From NCBI GenBank assembly GCA_041655955.1, contig JBBAEN010000002.1, positions 620,001 through 684,000 of the forward strand: a stretch of DNA of 64,000 nucleotides, given 5' to 3'. Source of the stretch: Micavibrio_A sp041655955 (GTDB lineage Bacteria > Pseudomonadota > Alphaproteobacteria > Micavibrionales > Micavibrionaceae). Below the pieces are notes generated by a model. That model ran no database searches and had not been told where the DNA came from. It saw only the letters and a list, made by a program, of their open reading frames with translations. The position numbers and the translations under genes were made by a program. Shown here piece by piece: positions 1 through 8,253 of this stretch; positions within the stretch are counted from its first letter, which is position 1; each line of letters begins with the position of its first letter.

Positions 1-1062
1 GAGGAGATTTATCTGCCCCGCAATATTTTCGATAATCTCGACAATGGCGCTCATTTTTTCCGCGGTCTGCGCCAGCGCTATCGTATCCGCTTCGGCCGTA
101 TCAGCCTGTTTCACCATGCCGGCAACGGCATCTTTCGATCTGTTCATGCTTTCGGCGATTTCCTTGACCGATGCATCCATCTGTTCGGCCCCGGCGGCCA
201 CGGCCTGCACATTCTGGAAGGTCTGGCCCGACGCCCCCGACACCTGCCCTGACTGCGCCGCGACATCCTTGACGGAGGCCTGGATTGTGGAAAGATTGCG
301 CGCGATCAGGGACTGTATATCGATCTGTTCGGTTATGTTGGTCGCATATTTTACAACCTTGAACGGGCGGCCTCCGAGATCGAGAATGGGGTTGTAGGAA
401 GCCTGAAGCCAGATGACCTTTCCCCCTTTGCCGATCCGTTTGAATTTTCCGGCGACATAACTTCCCTTTGCAAGTATCTTCCAAAAATCTTTATATTCAT
501 CGGACGCGCCGTAATCCTGTTCGACGAAAATCGCATGATGCTTGCCGGAAATTTCGTCCAGATCGTAGCCAACGGCATTTAAAAAATTATCATTCGCATT
601 GGCGATCATCCCGTCAAGATGAAACTCGACAACGGCTTGTGCGCGCTGAATTGCCGATACTTGCCCCGCATTATCCATTTCCGATGGGTCAAGCCATTCG
701 ACGGCCGAGCCTGTTCTCTGCTGATATTCGTCAAAGAGCGGGAAGGCGCGCAGGTTGAAAACACGCCCCGAAATGGAAATGGAGGCCAGGTACGGTTTGT
801 CCAGCTTTGCCAGGAGAGATCGCTGGTGGGCGGGGTTTTTATGAAATAAATCAATATTCGTCCCGATGAGCCCCGCGACGTTGAAAGAGGGGATTTGCTT
901 TTGGATATCGGCCTCGACTTCCTGAAGGAAAGCTTTAACCGCATCGTTGACATAGGTAATATTAAGATCGTTATCGACGACCATAATGCGCGACGATGTG
1001 CCGCTCAAAATGGCTTCTTTGACATCGGGAAGAAAAGTCTGCTTTTTTTTCAAAATAAACAT
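1..1062 (-). CDS. PAS-containing methyl-accepting chemotaxis protein (3' part cut off by the window edge)
   Basis: The minus strand is open for 354 codons from an ATG at 1062 to the window edge, so the C-terminus is missing. AAGGA lies about 7 nt before the ATG. Residues about 15-120 form a divergent PAS-like region, about 125-235 a second PAS domain (the GKGGKVIWLQASYNPI stretch is typical), and from about 245 the heptad-rich methyl-accepting signalling coil begins. The reading frame stops at ENIAGQINLL, the start of the conserved hairpin tip that contacts CheA and CheW. No signal peptide or membrane segment is visible, so this is probably a cytoplasmic receptor sensing an internal or redox cue. 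It is divergent from cheY and cheZ, which supports a chemotaxis role. The ligand is unknown. Confidence 0.9.
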   Translation of the reverse strand, partial: MFILKKKQTFLPDVKEAILSGTSSRIMVVDNDLNITYVNDAVKAFLQEVEADIQKQIPSFNVAGLIGTNIDLFHKNPAHQRSLLAKLDKPYLASISISGRVFNLRAFPLFDEYQQRTGSAVEWLDPSEMDNAGQVSAIQRAQAVVEFHLDGMIANANDNFLNAVGYDLDEISGKHHAIFVEQDYGASDEYKDFWKILAKGSYVAGKFKRIGKGGKVIWLQASYNPILDLGGRPFKVVKYATNITEQIDIQSLIARNLSTIQASVKDVAAQSGQVSGASGQTFQNVQAVAAGAEQMDASVKEIAESMNRSKDAVAGMVKQADTAEADTIALAQTAEKMSAIVEIIENIAGQINLL

Positions 1063-1412
1063 CTGTGGATCCTTTTCGATAAAATCTTCGCCGCCCTGCC
1101 CGAACCAGTCTGATCCGGGCAGCAAGCACATCCCTTTTCAAAACAGTAACTGCCGGGTTCATGCAAACAGCAAGGAAAACCGTCTGTGGCATTCGTCTGT
1201 ATGGTTTTATAGAGTGCTTGCGCAGGGCTTAAAGCGGGATGGTGGCGGTAATATTCTGAATTTATAAAAAGGCGCCGGTGTCATATGAATATAGGTTATT
1301 TTATAGTTTCTGTGCGGGGCGTAGTGTAATACTCTATTAATAATCTCTTGCTATAAAATAAACTATCGGGGGTCTCCGGGCATTTCTTGCATAGGAAAGA
1401 AGCATAAACAAT
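1063..1412. other. Intergenic region between chemotaxis receptor and cheY
   Basis: These 350 bases separate two divergently transcribed chemotaxis genes and must hold both promoters. The right half (about 1240-1370) is AT-rich with several TATAAA-like hexamers, but I could not pair a convincing -35 and -10. No protein-like reading frame or hairpin terminator was seen. Confidence 0.4.
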
Positions 1413-1811
1413 ATGGTACTCAACAAAGCTCTGCGCGTCCTGGTCGTGGATGATCACAAAACAATGATTCGCATCATCAAAAACCTGCTGATGCAGATTA
1501 ACATCACGAATGTCGAAGAGGCTTATGACGGGCAGGATGCCCTGCGCAAGCTTACGCAAGAGAAATACGATATGGTCTTGTCCGACTGGAACATGCTGCC
1601 GATGACGGGGCTGGAACTTCTCCGCTGCGTTCGCAACGACCCGACATACGGGCATCAGCGCGTGCCGTTCGTGATGATTACTGCGGAAGCAAAACCGGAG
1701 AACGTCATGGAGGCAAGACAGGCCGGGGTTGATAATTATATCGTGAAGCCTTTCAATGCGGAAACGCTGGAAAGCAAGATTAAGACGGCTTACTTAAAAC
1801 GCAACGCATAA
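1413..1811 (+). CDS. cheY: Single-domain CheY-type response regulator
   Basis: A 132-residue stand-alone receiver domain. All signature residues are visible: acidic pair D13/D14, phospho-acceptor D58 (in LSDWN), T90 (in MITAE) and K112 (in IVKPF). There is no output domain, so it should act by binding a target such as the flagellar switch after phosphorylation by CheA. AGGAAAG lies upstream of the ATG. A probable CheZ phosphatase gene starts 31 bp downstream, most likely in the same transcript, and a chemoreceptor is divergent. This favours a motility CheY over an orphan receiver. The DWN context around the aspartate is typical of CheY. Confidence 0.92.
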   Translation: MVLNKALRVLVVDDHKTMIRIIKNLLMQINITNVEEAYDGQDALRKLTQEKYDMVLSDWNMLPMTGLELLRCVRNDPTYGHQRVPFVMITAEAKPENVMEARQAGVDNYIVKPFNAETLESKIKTAYLKRNA

Positions 1812-1841
1812 TTAACGCATAATTGGGGAGAGGGATGCGCC

Positions 1842-2381
1842 ATGGGAGCATCGGTTATCGACGTACTGGAAAAGGCAATGGGCGCTGTGGCAACGGCGCC
1901 TGCGGAAAAAAAGGCGGAGCTTGTCGATAATATCAGCAGGCTCATCCAGCGTATTTCCGGCGACGTGGTGCAGATTAACGAACGCAATGATGTTTTTCTG
2001 GAAGCGCAGCTTCCAGCAATCCATGCTCAATTGGAAGCTGCGGAAAAGCGTACGGAAAAAGCCGCGAACCAGATACTGACCTGCTGCGAGCGGATGATGC
2101 CGCTATTGTCCGAATGTCCTGACAAGGTCAAAAGCGAACTGCAAAATTACATCAATATTATTTTCGCGGCAGGGAATTTTCAGGATCTTGTTGCACAACA
2201 TTTGAATGAAGTGCGCAGGATCGTGGACGATGTCGGCGAAGATGCAACGGACATACGCGCTATCCTTTCATCGCCGGCATCGGAGGACGCATTCAGCCAC
2301 CAAAACCGCGCCCGTTTCCGTGAAAAAAGACAAAGACCCGACGCCCATCTTTTGAACGGGCCGTCAACGATTGTCGATTAG
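1842..2381 (+). CDS. cheZ: CheZ-like CheY-P phosphatase
   Basis: A 179-residue, largely helical protein. The diagnostic stretch FQDLVAQHL places D115 and Q119 four residues apart, matching the D143/Q147 pair of E. coli CheZ that binds and dephosphorylates CheY-P. It lies 31 bp after cheY, as expected for a functional pair. The C-terminus reads LLNGPSTIVD and stops there. In other CheZ proteins this linker is followed by a short CheY-binding amphipathic helix, which I do not see in frame, so the docking helix may be missing or frameshifted. GGGGAGAGGG lies upstream of the ATG. Confidence 0.85.
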   Translation: MGASVIDVLEKAMGAVATAPAEKKAELVDNISRLIQRISGDVVQINERNDVFLEAQLPAIHAQLEAAEKRTEKAANQILTCCERMMPLLSECPDKVKSELQNYINIIFAAGNFQDLVAQHLNEVRRIVDDVGEDATDIRAILSSPASEDAFSHQNRARFREKRQRPDAHLLNGPSTIVD

Positions 2382-2533
2382 CGGGCGCTCCGCCTGAGGA
2401 GCTGCGAAAGTGATAGATCGTGTGTCTTGATAAGGCCGGATAACACGGATTGGGCATGGCGGGCGCCTCACTTCTATGCCCCGCCACGATCGATGAAATC
2501 CAGGCTATTGGTATCAAATGATTTTCAGGTTGT

Positions 2534-2609
2534 TGGTGGCGGTGAAGGGACTTGAACCCCTGACACAAGGATTATGATTCCTCTGCTCTACCGACTGAGC
2601 TACACCGCC
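2534..2609 (-). tRNA. tRNA-Met (CAT anticodon), probably elongator
   Basis: The minus strand folds as a complete cloverleaf: acceptor GGCGGTG pairs with CACCGCC, the D arm is GCTC/GAGC, the anticodon loop is ATCATAA (CAT), and the T arm carries GGTTCAAGTCC. CCA is encoded. The unmodified CAT also fits lysidine-modified tRNA-Ile2. The GGAATCATAATCC arm resembles alphaproteobacterial elongator tRNA-Met, which I prefer. Confidence 0.9.
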
Positions 2610-2783
2610 GCCGCATCAAGATGGGACGTTATGGCCTAATGGATGCGGGCTTGTCAATATGAACATCGCCCGAAGTGAGGGAAGAAAGCCCCGCCGTCTT
2701 TATTTTCTGATGGAATAGAATATATGTCGAAATTATGAAAATAGGGCCTGTATGAACAGGCTGTTACGCCGCGGGCAACAGAA

Positions 2784-3959
2784 TCAGGCCGCGAGCGGCA
2801 TTGCGGAATGGGATGCCCCATAGATCCAGCCGCCGCCAAGCACGCGCGCCCCGTCATAGCAAACGGCGGCCTGACCGGGTGATATGCCGTACTGTGCCGC
2901 CTCCAGATGGAGTTCTGCGGTGCCGTCCGCTTTCGGATAGGCTTTTGCCGGAACGGCCCGCGTCATAGAGCGTAATTTCACCTGAACGGGAATGCCGGTG
3001 CCGTCCACGCTGTCTTTTTCAAGCGGGCGGAGCCAGTTCAGCTCCCTGATATGCACGATGTCGCGGGCAAGCGCTTCCTTCGGCCCGACATAGACGCGGT
3101 TTTGGCCGGGGTCGATTTTAACGACATAGAACGGGTCGTTGGAATCATTATGCCCGCCGCCAATGCCAAGCCCCTTCCTCTGGCCGATCGTATAATGGAT
3201 GATGCCCGAATGGCTTCCGAGCGTGCGGCCATCGACATGCACGATATCCCCCGGCATTTCCGCATGCGGGGCAATCTTTTTCACGACGGCGGCATAATCG
3301 CCGTTCGGCACAAAGCAGATATCTTGCGAATCCGGCTTTGCGGCGTTGACGAGGCCGAGGCGATCAGCATGGCCGCGCGTAACGGATTTATCCCAGCCGC
3401 CAAGCGGGAAACGCAGGAAATCAAGCTGGTCTTGCGTCGTGGCGAAAAGGAAATAGCTTTGATCTTTCGTCAGATCTACGGCGCGGTGAAGTTCCGCTCT
3501 TCCCGTATCGGGATTGATAAGCCGCTGGATGTAATGGCCTGTGGCCATGCAATCCGCGCCGAGATCGCGCGCGACTTTTAAAAGATCGCGGAATTTGACG
3601 GTCTGGTTGCATTTGACGCAAGGGATGGGGGTTTCGCCATGCAGGTAGGATTCGACGAAATCATCAATCACGGAATCCTTGAAATTATCTTCGTAATTCA
3701 GGACGTAATGCGGAAAGCCGAGCGCTTCGGCCACGCGCCGCGCATCGTAAATATCCGCGCCGGCGCAGCAAGCCCCTTTGCGCGAAACTGCCGCGCCGTA
3801 ATCGTAAAGCTGGAGCGTAACGCCGACGACGTCATAACCTTGTTCCTGCAACAGGGCCGCGGCCACGGATGAATCGACGCCGCCCGACATGGCGACGACC
3901 ACGCGGGTTTCTGATTCCGGCTTTGCAAAGCCGAGGCTGTTGAGTTTATCCGTTGTCAT
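2784..3959 (-). CDS. mnmA: tRNA-specific 2-thiouridylase MnmA
   Basis: MnmA installs the 2-thio group on U34 of Glu, Gln and Lys tRNAs, activating the uridine with ATP and taking persulfide sulfur that comes originally from a cysteine desulfurase. The 391-residue protein shows the PP-loop AMSGGVDSS (residues 23-31), catalytic C117 in PCVKCNQ, and the second cysteine in DSQDICFVPNG (about residue 214), followed by the C-terminal beta-barrel. The frame extends upstream to 4022, but the ATG at 3959 has an ideal AGAGGA 5 nt ahead, so I start there. A ferredoxin and a cysteine desulfurase lie upstream on the same strand. A 199-bp gap makes a separate promoter possible. Confidence 0.95.
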   Translation of the reverse strand: MTTDKLNSLGFAKPESETRVVVAMSGGVDSSVAAALLQEQGYDVVGVTLQLYDYGAAVSRKGACCAGADIYDARRVAEALGFPHYVLNYEDNFKDSVIDDFVESYLHGETPIPCVKCNQTVKFRDLLKVARDLGADCMATGHYIQRLINPDTGRAELHRAVDLTKDQSYFLFATTQDQLDFLRFPLGGWDKSVTRGHADRLGLVNAAKPDSQDICFVPNGDYAAVVKKIAPHAEMPGDIVHVDGRTLGSHSGIIHYTIGQRKGLGIGGGHNDSNDPFYVVKIDPGQNRVYVGPKEALARDIVHIRELNWLRPLEKDSVDGTGIPVQVKLRSMTRAVPAKAYPKADGTAELHLEAAQYGISPGQAAVCYDGARVLGGGWIYGASHSAMPLAA

Positions 3960-4158
3960 TTTATCCTCTATAGCCGCCTTCGCAGGCGCCCTGCAAAACG
4001 GCGGGGTGGCGACGGCGGCCAAAGCGCGTTAACTTTTACAAGGAAGAGGCCCTGAAAATCAAGGTTTTTGCATAATTTACAGTCGTGGCAGCAAAAATAC
4101 GCTTTATCGTCATTGTTTTCTGCGTTTTCTGCCCGTACGGGCGAGGCGGGCCAGCCCG

Positions 4159-4494
4159 TTACCAGCCCGGTTTCGCCCCCGGAACGGCGACGATCAGCCC
4201 GTCCAGATCGTCGCTGACCGTAATCTGGCATGAAAGGCGCGATGTTCTGCGCAAATCAAAGGCGAGATCGAGCATATCTTCCTCGTCATCGCTTCTCTCA
4301 CCGTCGGGCAGGCATTTATCCCACCAGTCGGGATGGATATAGAGATGGCAGGTTGCGCAGGCAAGGCCGCCGCCGCACGTTCCTTCGATCTGCTCTATGT
4401 CGTTTTTCAATGCGACTTCCATGAGGGAAAGCCCGTTTGCGGCTTCGATGACATTCTCGGTGCCATCTTTCAGGATAAAGGTGATTTTTGCCAT
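4159..4494 (-). CDS. Adrenodoxin-type [2Fe-2S] ferredoxin
   Basis: A 111-residue ferredoxin whose four cluster ligands are visible as C40-x5-C46-x2-C49 and C89. This is the spacing of the adrenodoxin/Fdx class used in Fe-S assembly and monooxygenase electron transfer. The start is 4 bp after the stop of the cysteine desulfurase gene, so the two are almost certainly cotranscribed and may be translationally coupled. By analogy with isc operons it may supply electrons to persulfide-based cluster assembly. No scaffold gene (iscU, sufB) is next to it here. Confidence 0.9.
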   Translation of the reverse strand: MAKITFILKDGTENVIEAANGLSLMEVALKNDIEQIEGTCGGGLACATCHLYIHPDWWDKCLPDGERSDDEEDMLDLAFDLRRTSRLSCQITVSDDLDGLIVAVPGAKPGW

Positions 4495-4498
4495 TTCG

Positions 4499-5602
4499 CT
4501 ACTTCCTCAACCGCCCCAGCATCTTTTCAAACGCCGCCAGGGCCGTATCAATATCGGCTGTGGTGGTAGCCCATCCGGTTGAAAACCGCAAGCCGCTCCG
4601 CGCCGCATTGTCGTCAAAACCCATGGCGCCTAGCACATGGGAGGGTTTGAAGCTGCCGGAGGAGCAGGCGGAGCCGCTGGAAACGGCGATGCCTTCGAGA
4701 TCGAGCGCCATCAGCTGCGTTTCGCCGGCAATGCCGGGCAGGAGCGTTGCCGTCGTGTTGGCGACGCGGGGGGCGTCTTCTCCAAGGATAATAATATCGG
4801 GCGCGATAGCCCGCAAACCGCTTTCAAGCCTGTCCTGTAAGGTTTTGCAACGGGTCTGGTAAGCGTCGATATCCGCGCCCGCAAGCCGCGCCGCCATGCC
4901 GAAACCCGCAATGGCGGCGACGTTTTCCGTCCCCGCGCGCTGGCGTTTTTCCTGCCCGCCGCCGCGCATGAATTTCGGAATCTGCAACCCTTCGCGGAAG
5001 ATTAGCGCGCCGACCCCTTGCGGCCCGCCGAATTTATGGGCGGACAAGGTCATATAATCGACGCCCAGCGTTTTAAAGGCGAGATCGATCCGCCCCGCTG
5101 CCTGTACAGCGTCGCAATGGACGAGAGCGCCTTTCGCCTTTGCCAGCGCGGCAAGTTCCGCAACCGGCTGGATAACGCCCGTTTCGGAATTCACATACTG
5201 GATACTGACCAGCGCTGGGGCGGATTCATCCAGCATCCTTGCAAACGCCCCGCTATCGAGAACGCCGCTCCGGCCCGCCGGAATGCGCCGCGCATTTTCC
5301 GGGGCGGCTTCATTGACGGAAGGATGTTCCATCGAGCCGATGATGATAGCGGCGCCGTGATAGCCGGACAGGATCGTGTTATTGCCCTCGGTCGCGCCGC
5401 CGTTAAAGATCACTTGCGCCGTGCGCACGCCTGTCAGGGCGGCGACATAAGCGCGCGCGTCTTCGACGATTTTACGGCTCCCGCGCCCTTCCGCATGGAC
5501 GGAAGAGGGATTGCCCGTCACTCCCATGGAAGCTGTCACCGCTTCGACGACTTCGGGACGGATGGGAGCCGTGGCGTTATAATCAAGGTAAATTCTTTGC
5601 AT
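4499..5602 (-). CDS. Cysteine desulfurase, NifS/IscS family
   Basis: A PLP-dependent class V aminotransferase-fold enzyme that takes sulfur from cysteine as a protein persulfide. The 367-residue protein has the PLP lysine K190 in LSAHKFGGPQG and the persulfide-carrying C313 in the SSGSACSSGS loop, a group I (NifS/IscS-like) arrangement. It sits 4 bp upstream of a 2Fe-2S ferredoxin, with mnmA beyond, so it may feed both Fe-S assembly and tRNA thiolation. It is slightly shorter than E. coli IscS (404). Whether to call it iscS or nifS cannot be settled from this window. Confidence 0.93.
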   Translation of the reverse strand: MQRIYLDYNATAPIRPEVVEAVTASMGVTGNPSSVHAEGRGSRKIVEDARAYVAALTGVRTAQVIFNGGATEGNNTILSGYHGAAIIIGSMEHPSVNEAAPENARRIPAGRSGVLDSGAFARMLDESAPALVSIQYVNSETGVIQPVAELAALAKAKGALVHCDAVQAAGRIDLAFKTLGVDYMTLSAHKFGGPQGVGALIFREGLQIPKFMRGGGQEKRQRAGTENVAAIAGFGMAARLAGADIDAYQTRCKTLQDRLESGLRAIAPDIIILGEDAPRVANTTATLLPGIAGETQLMALDLEGIAVSSGSACSSGSFKPSHVLGAMGFDDNAARSGLRFSTGWATTTADIDTALAAFEKMLGRLRK

Positions 5603-5713
5603 GATGGCTTTTATAAGGGGTTTCCAAAAGTTTTAAAAGTCTTAGGTAAAACGTCATTTATTTCACAGAAGCAAGGCTTGCCCACAAGTAAATCAACATC
5701 TTAGACAATTAAT

Positions 5714-5743
5714 TTGGACTTTTCGGCCCGGGTTCTTTATAGA
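5714..5743 (+). promoter_or_regulatory. Possible sigma-70 promoter for the alpha/beta hydrolase gene
   Basis: TTGGAC (5714-5719) and TATAGA (5738-5743) are separated by 18 bp, 38 bp before the ATG at 5781. The hexamers are decent but not perfect. The region is the divergent spacer between the desulfurase and hydrolase genes. Confidence 0.4.
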
Positions 5744-5780
5744 GGATGCTTAACGAATCTTTTGTGTGGAAAGATAATAT

Positions 5781-6455
5781 ATGCCTGAAATTATTTTCAA
5801 CGGCCCCGCAGGCCGGATCGAATCCCGTTATCACCATTCCAAAACGCCCAATGCGCCGCTTGCGCTGGTTCTGCACCCCAGCCCGGAACATGGCGGAACC
5901 ATGAACAATAAAAACACCTACCTGCTTTATCAGGCGATGGTCGCGCGCGGGTTTTCGACCATGCGTTTCAATTTCCGCGGCGTCGGCAAATCACAGGGCG
6001 TTTTCGACCGCGGCGAGGGCGAGCTTTCCGATGCGGCCTCCGCCCTTGACTGGATGCAGCAATTCAACCCGAACGCGCCCTATGTCTGGATCGCGGGATT
6101 CCAGTTCGGCGCGTGGATCGGGATGCAGCTTTTGATGCGCCGCCCTGAAATTCAGGGCTTCATCTCCGTTGCGCCTCCTGCGAATATCTATGATTTTTCG
6201 TTTCTCGCGCCATGCCCGTCTTCGGGGCTTATCCTGCACGGTCAAAAAGACAATATCGTGCCGGAAGCCAGCGTCGCAAAGCTCGTTGAAAAGCTGCAGG
6301 CGCAGAAGGGGATCGAGATCGATTACCGCACCGTGCCGAACGCCAACCATTTCTTCCATGAATATACGGACGAAATGGTCGCCCATGTCCATGACCACAT
6401 GAACAAGGCCGAGGGTGGCAGGAATGTCACGCCGCAGCTTGCAAAGGCCGCTTAA
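5781..6455 (+). CDS. COG2945-type alpha/beta hydrolase with altered nucleophile elbow
   Basis: A 224-residue small alpha/beta-hydrolase of the type often found beside Fe-S assembly genes in alphaproteobacteria. The fold is recognisable from LALVLHPSPEHGGT, MRFNFRGVGKSQG, GLILHGQKDNIVP (acid region) and NANHFFHE (catalytic-histidine region). The nucleophile elbow, normally GxSxG, reads G106-F-Q-F-G110, so the serine position is Q108 (codon CAG). As written, a classical serine-hydrolase mechanism is impossible. The protein may be a non-catalytic homologue or use other chemistry. It is divergent from the cysteine desulfurase gene and followed by a terminator. Confidence 0.85.
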   Translation: MPEIIFNGPAGRIESRYHHSKTPNAPLALVLHPSPEHGGTMNNKNTYLLYQAMVARGFSTMRFNFRGVGKSQGVFDRGEGELSDAASALDWMQQFNPNAPYVWIAGFQFGAWIGMQLLMRRPEIQGFISVAPPANIYDFSFLAPCPSSGLILHGQKDNIVPEASVAKLVEKLQAQKGIEIDYRTVPNANHFFHEYTDEMVAHVHDHMNKAEGGRNVTPQLAKAA

Positions 6456-6483
6456 AGCTTAACCGCGCTTTGTGAAAATACAA

Positions 6484-6510
6484 AAAACGGCCCTTTGCGG
6501 GCCTTTTTTA
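6484..6510 (+). terminator. Rho-independent terminator after the hydrolase gene
   Basis: GGCCC (6489-6493), a 5-nt loop and GGGCC (6499-6503) are followed by six T. It ends the hydrolase transcript and shows that the next gene cannot start at the upstream in-frame codon at 6472. Confidence 0.85.
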
Positions 6511-6558
6511 TTTTCTTGCCTATTGGCAAACAGGCGGGCGGCGGCTATAGGAAGGCGC

Positions 6559-7773
6559 ATGACACAAGCAGCGCCTAATATCCATGCTCCGGGCAAGGAA
6601 TTCATCGTTCTCATGGCCTCCCTGATGGCCATGGCTGCGATTTCGATTGACGCGATTTTGCCGGCGCTCGGTGTTATCAGCCACGATCTGCAAATCGCCA
6701 ACCGCAACCATGCCCAATATCTGATAGGCGGGATTTTCGCCGGCATGGCGGCGGGGCAGCTCTTGGCCGGCCCGCTTTCGGATGCGTTCGGGCGTAAGAA
6801 AATCCTCTATGTGGGGTTTTGCATTTATTTGATCGGCAGTATCGTGGGTTATACCGCAGGCACCATGCAAGTCCTGCTGATTGGCCGTGTGATACAAGGG
6901 CTTGGCGTCGCGGGGCCTTACATATCGGCCATATCCATTGTGCGGGATAGATATGCAGGGCGGCAAATGGCGAAACTCATGTCGATCGTCATGATGATTT
7001 TCATGGTCGTTCCCGCCGTTGCGCCCAGTATCGGCCAGGCTGTTATGAGCCTGTCTTCATGGCGCGGAATCTTTGTCCTTTATTTCATCTATGCCGTTAC
7101 AATATGCGTATGGATTGTCTTCCGGCTTGAAGAAACCCTGCCGCGCGAACGGCGGATACCTTTCCATGCGAGAAATATCATAGAAGGCTTCCGGCAGGTT
7201 GTCGCAACACGCACCAGCATGTTTTACATGATGTGTTCGGGGATATGTTTCGGCAGCCTGATCGGCTATCTCAACTCATCCCAGCAGATTTTTCAGGATC
7301 AGTTCGGCACCGGTGAAATGTTTTCCATTTATTTCGGCGCGCTGGCCGTTGTCGTTGCGGCATCTTCGATGATGAATTCGCGCATTGTCGAAAAACTTGG
7401 AATGCGCTATATCGCCTTCCGCGCCTTTTTATGCATTATATCAAGCTCGGCGGCCTTCCTGCTTCTTCATGGCTTCGTGGAGATAGAGCTATGGATGTTC
7501 CTTATCTATGCGGCGGCCATGTTCTTTAGTTTTGGCCTTATTTTCGGCAATCTGAATGCGCTGGCGATGGAGCCGCTGGGGCATATTGCCGGAATCGCCT
7601 CCGCCGTTATCGGCTCCGTTTCCTCCCTTATCTCCATGACGATAGGCGCGGTTATAGGCCAGCTCTATAACGGCACGCTGATCCCCATGACGTCCGGCTT
7701 CTTGATGCTGGGGATATTGGCTGTCGTGATGATGACGCTGGCCGAGCGCGCAAGGGCAAAAGCGTCCGCCTAG
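6559..7773 (+). CDS. MFS drug-resistance transporter, Bcr/CflA-like
   Basis: A 404-residue polytopic membrane protein with about 12 hydrophobic segments and the major-facilitator motif A in loop 2-3 (GPLSDAFGRKK, about residues 75-85). The LIGRVIQGLGVA stretch and overall length fit the Bcr/CflA branch of proton-coupled drug exporters, but the substrate cannot be read from sequence. The frame is open from 6472, but that would start inside a terminator. The ATG at 6559 has AGGAAGG just upstream and begins a short cytoplasmic tail before the first helix. The SugE exporter gene follows but has its own riboswitch. Confidence 0.88.
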   Translation: MTQAAPNIHAPGKEFIVLMASLMAMAAISIDAILPALGVISHDLQIANRNHAQYLIGGIFAGMAAGQLLAGPLSDAFGRKKILYVGFCIYLIGSIVGYTAGTMQVLLIGRVIQGLGVAGPYISAISIVRDRYAGRQMAKLMSIVMMIFMVVPAVAPSIGQAVMSLSSWRGIFVLYFIYAVTICVWIVFRLEETLPRERRIPFHARNIIEGFRQVVATRTSMFYMMCSGICFGSLIGYLNSSQQIFQDQFGTGEMFSIYFGALAVVVAASSMMNSRIVEKLGMRYIAFRAFLCIISSSAAFLLLHGFVEIELWMFLIYAAAMFFSFGLIFGNLNALAMEPLGHIAGIASAVIGSVSSLISMTIGAVIGQLYNGTLIPMTSGFLMLGILAVVMMTLAERARAKASA

Positions 7774-7805
7774 ATTTTTCCGTCTTTTCGCGGTAGGATG
7801 ACGGT

Positions 7806-7865
7806 TGACGGGACGGCCCGTTGCGCCTTTGCATTTTCTCAATCATATCGTGGGGACGGCCCCGC
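7806..7865 (+). promoter_or_regulatory. Guanidine-II (mini-ykkC) riboswitch
   Basis: Two hairpins with ACGG tetraloops lie in the leader of the SugE-type gene. Hairpin 1 has loop 7813-7816 and a 7-bp stem (7806-7812 with 7817-7823, two G-U pairs). Hairpin 2 has loop 7856-7859 and a 6-bp stem (7850-7855 with 7860-7865, one G-U pair). Paired stem-loops with ACGR loops joined by a roughly 25-40 nt linker, close upstream of a Shine-Dalgarno and a SugE gene, are the published hallmark of the guanidine-II class. The Shine-Dalgarno AAAGG (7876-7880) follows 10 nt after hairpin 2, which fits translational control. Confidence 0.92.
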
Positions 7866-7889
7866 ACCGGACGCGAAAGGATGATCGTT

Positions 7890-8204
7890 ATGGCGTGGGT
7901 TTACCTGTTTTTTGCCGGACTGTTTGAACTGGGCTGGGTTTTGGGACTGAAATATTCGGAAGGCCTTACAAAGCTTGTCCCCTCATTATGGACGGTTGCG
8001 GCGATGGCGGTAAGTCTTTGGCTTCTGGCCCTCGCCGTCAAGGCGCTGCCGCTCGGCACATCCTATGCGATATGGACGGGCATTGGCGCTGTCGGGGCCA
8101 TGATTGCGGGGATAGTCCTGTTCGGTGAAAGCGCATCGGCTTTCCGCATAGCGAGCGCCGCGCTTATCGTGACCGGTATTGTCGGTTTGAAACTGAGCGC
8201 ATAA
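7890..8204 (+). CDS. sugE: SMR-family guanidinium exporter SugE/Gdx
   Basis: A 104-residue four-helix small multidrug resistance protein. The conserved first-helix glutamate is in AGLFELGWVLGLKYSEG, and the SYAIWTGIGAVGA and IVGLKLS stretches match the SugE branch, which exports guanidinium in exchange for protons, rather than the EmrE/Qac branch. The guanidine-II riboswitch in the leader agrees with that substrate. Longer in-frame starts at 7821 and 7881 fall inside or too close to the riboswitch and Shine-Dalgarno. The ATG at 7890 has AAAGG about 9 nt ahead and gives the usual MAWVYLF beginning. Confidence 0.95.
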   Translation: MAWVYLFFAGLFELGWVLGLKYSEGLTKLVPSLWTVAAMAVSLWLLALAVKALPLGTSYAIWTGIGAVGAMIAGIVLFGESASAFRIASAALIVTGIVGLKLSA

Positions 8205-8253
8205 TCGTCCGGCTAATCGCCCGGCCCGCTACCGCTATCGATCCTGAAGGCCG

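Noticed and set aside
7821..7889. Longer N-terminus for SugE starting at 7821
   Set aside because: It would begin inside the first riboswitch hairpin; length and first helix match SugE only from 7890.
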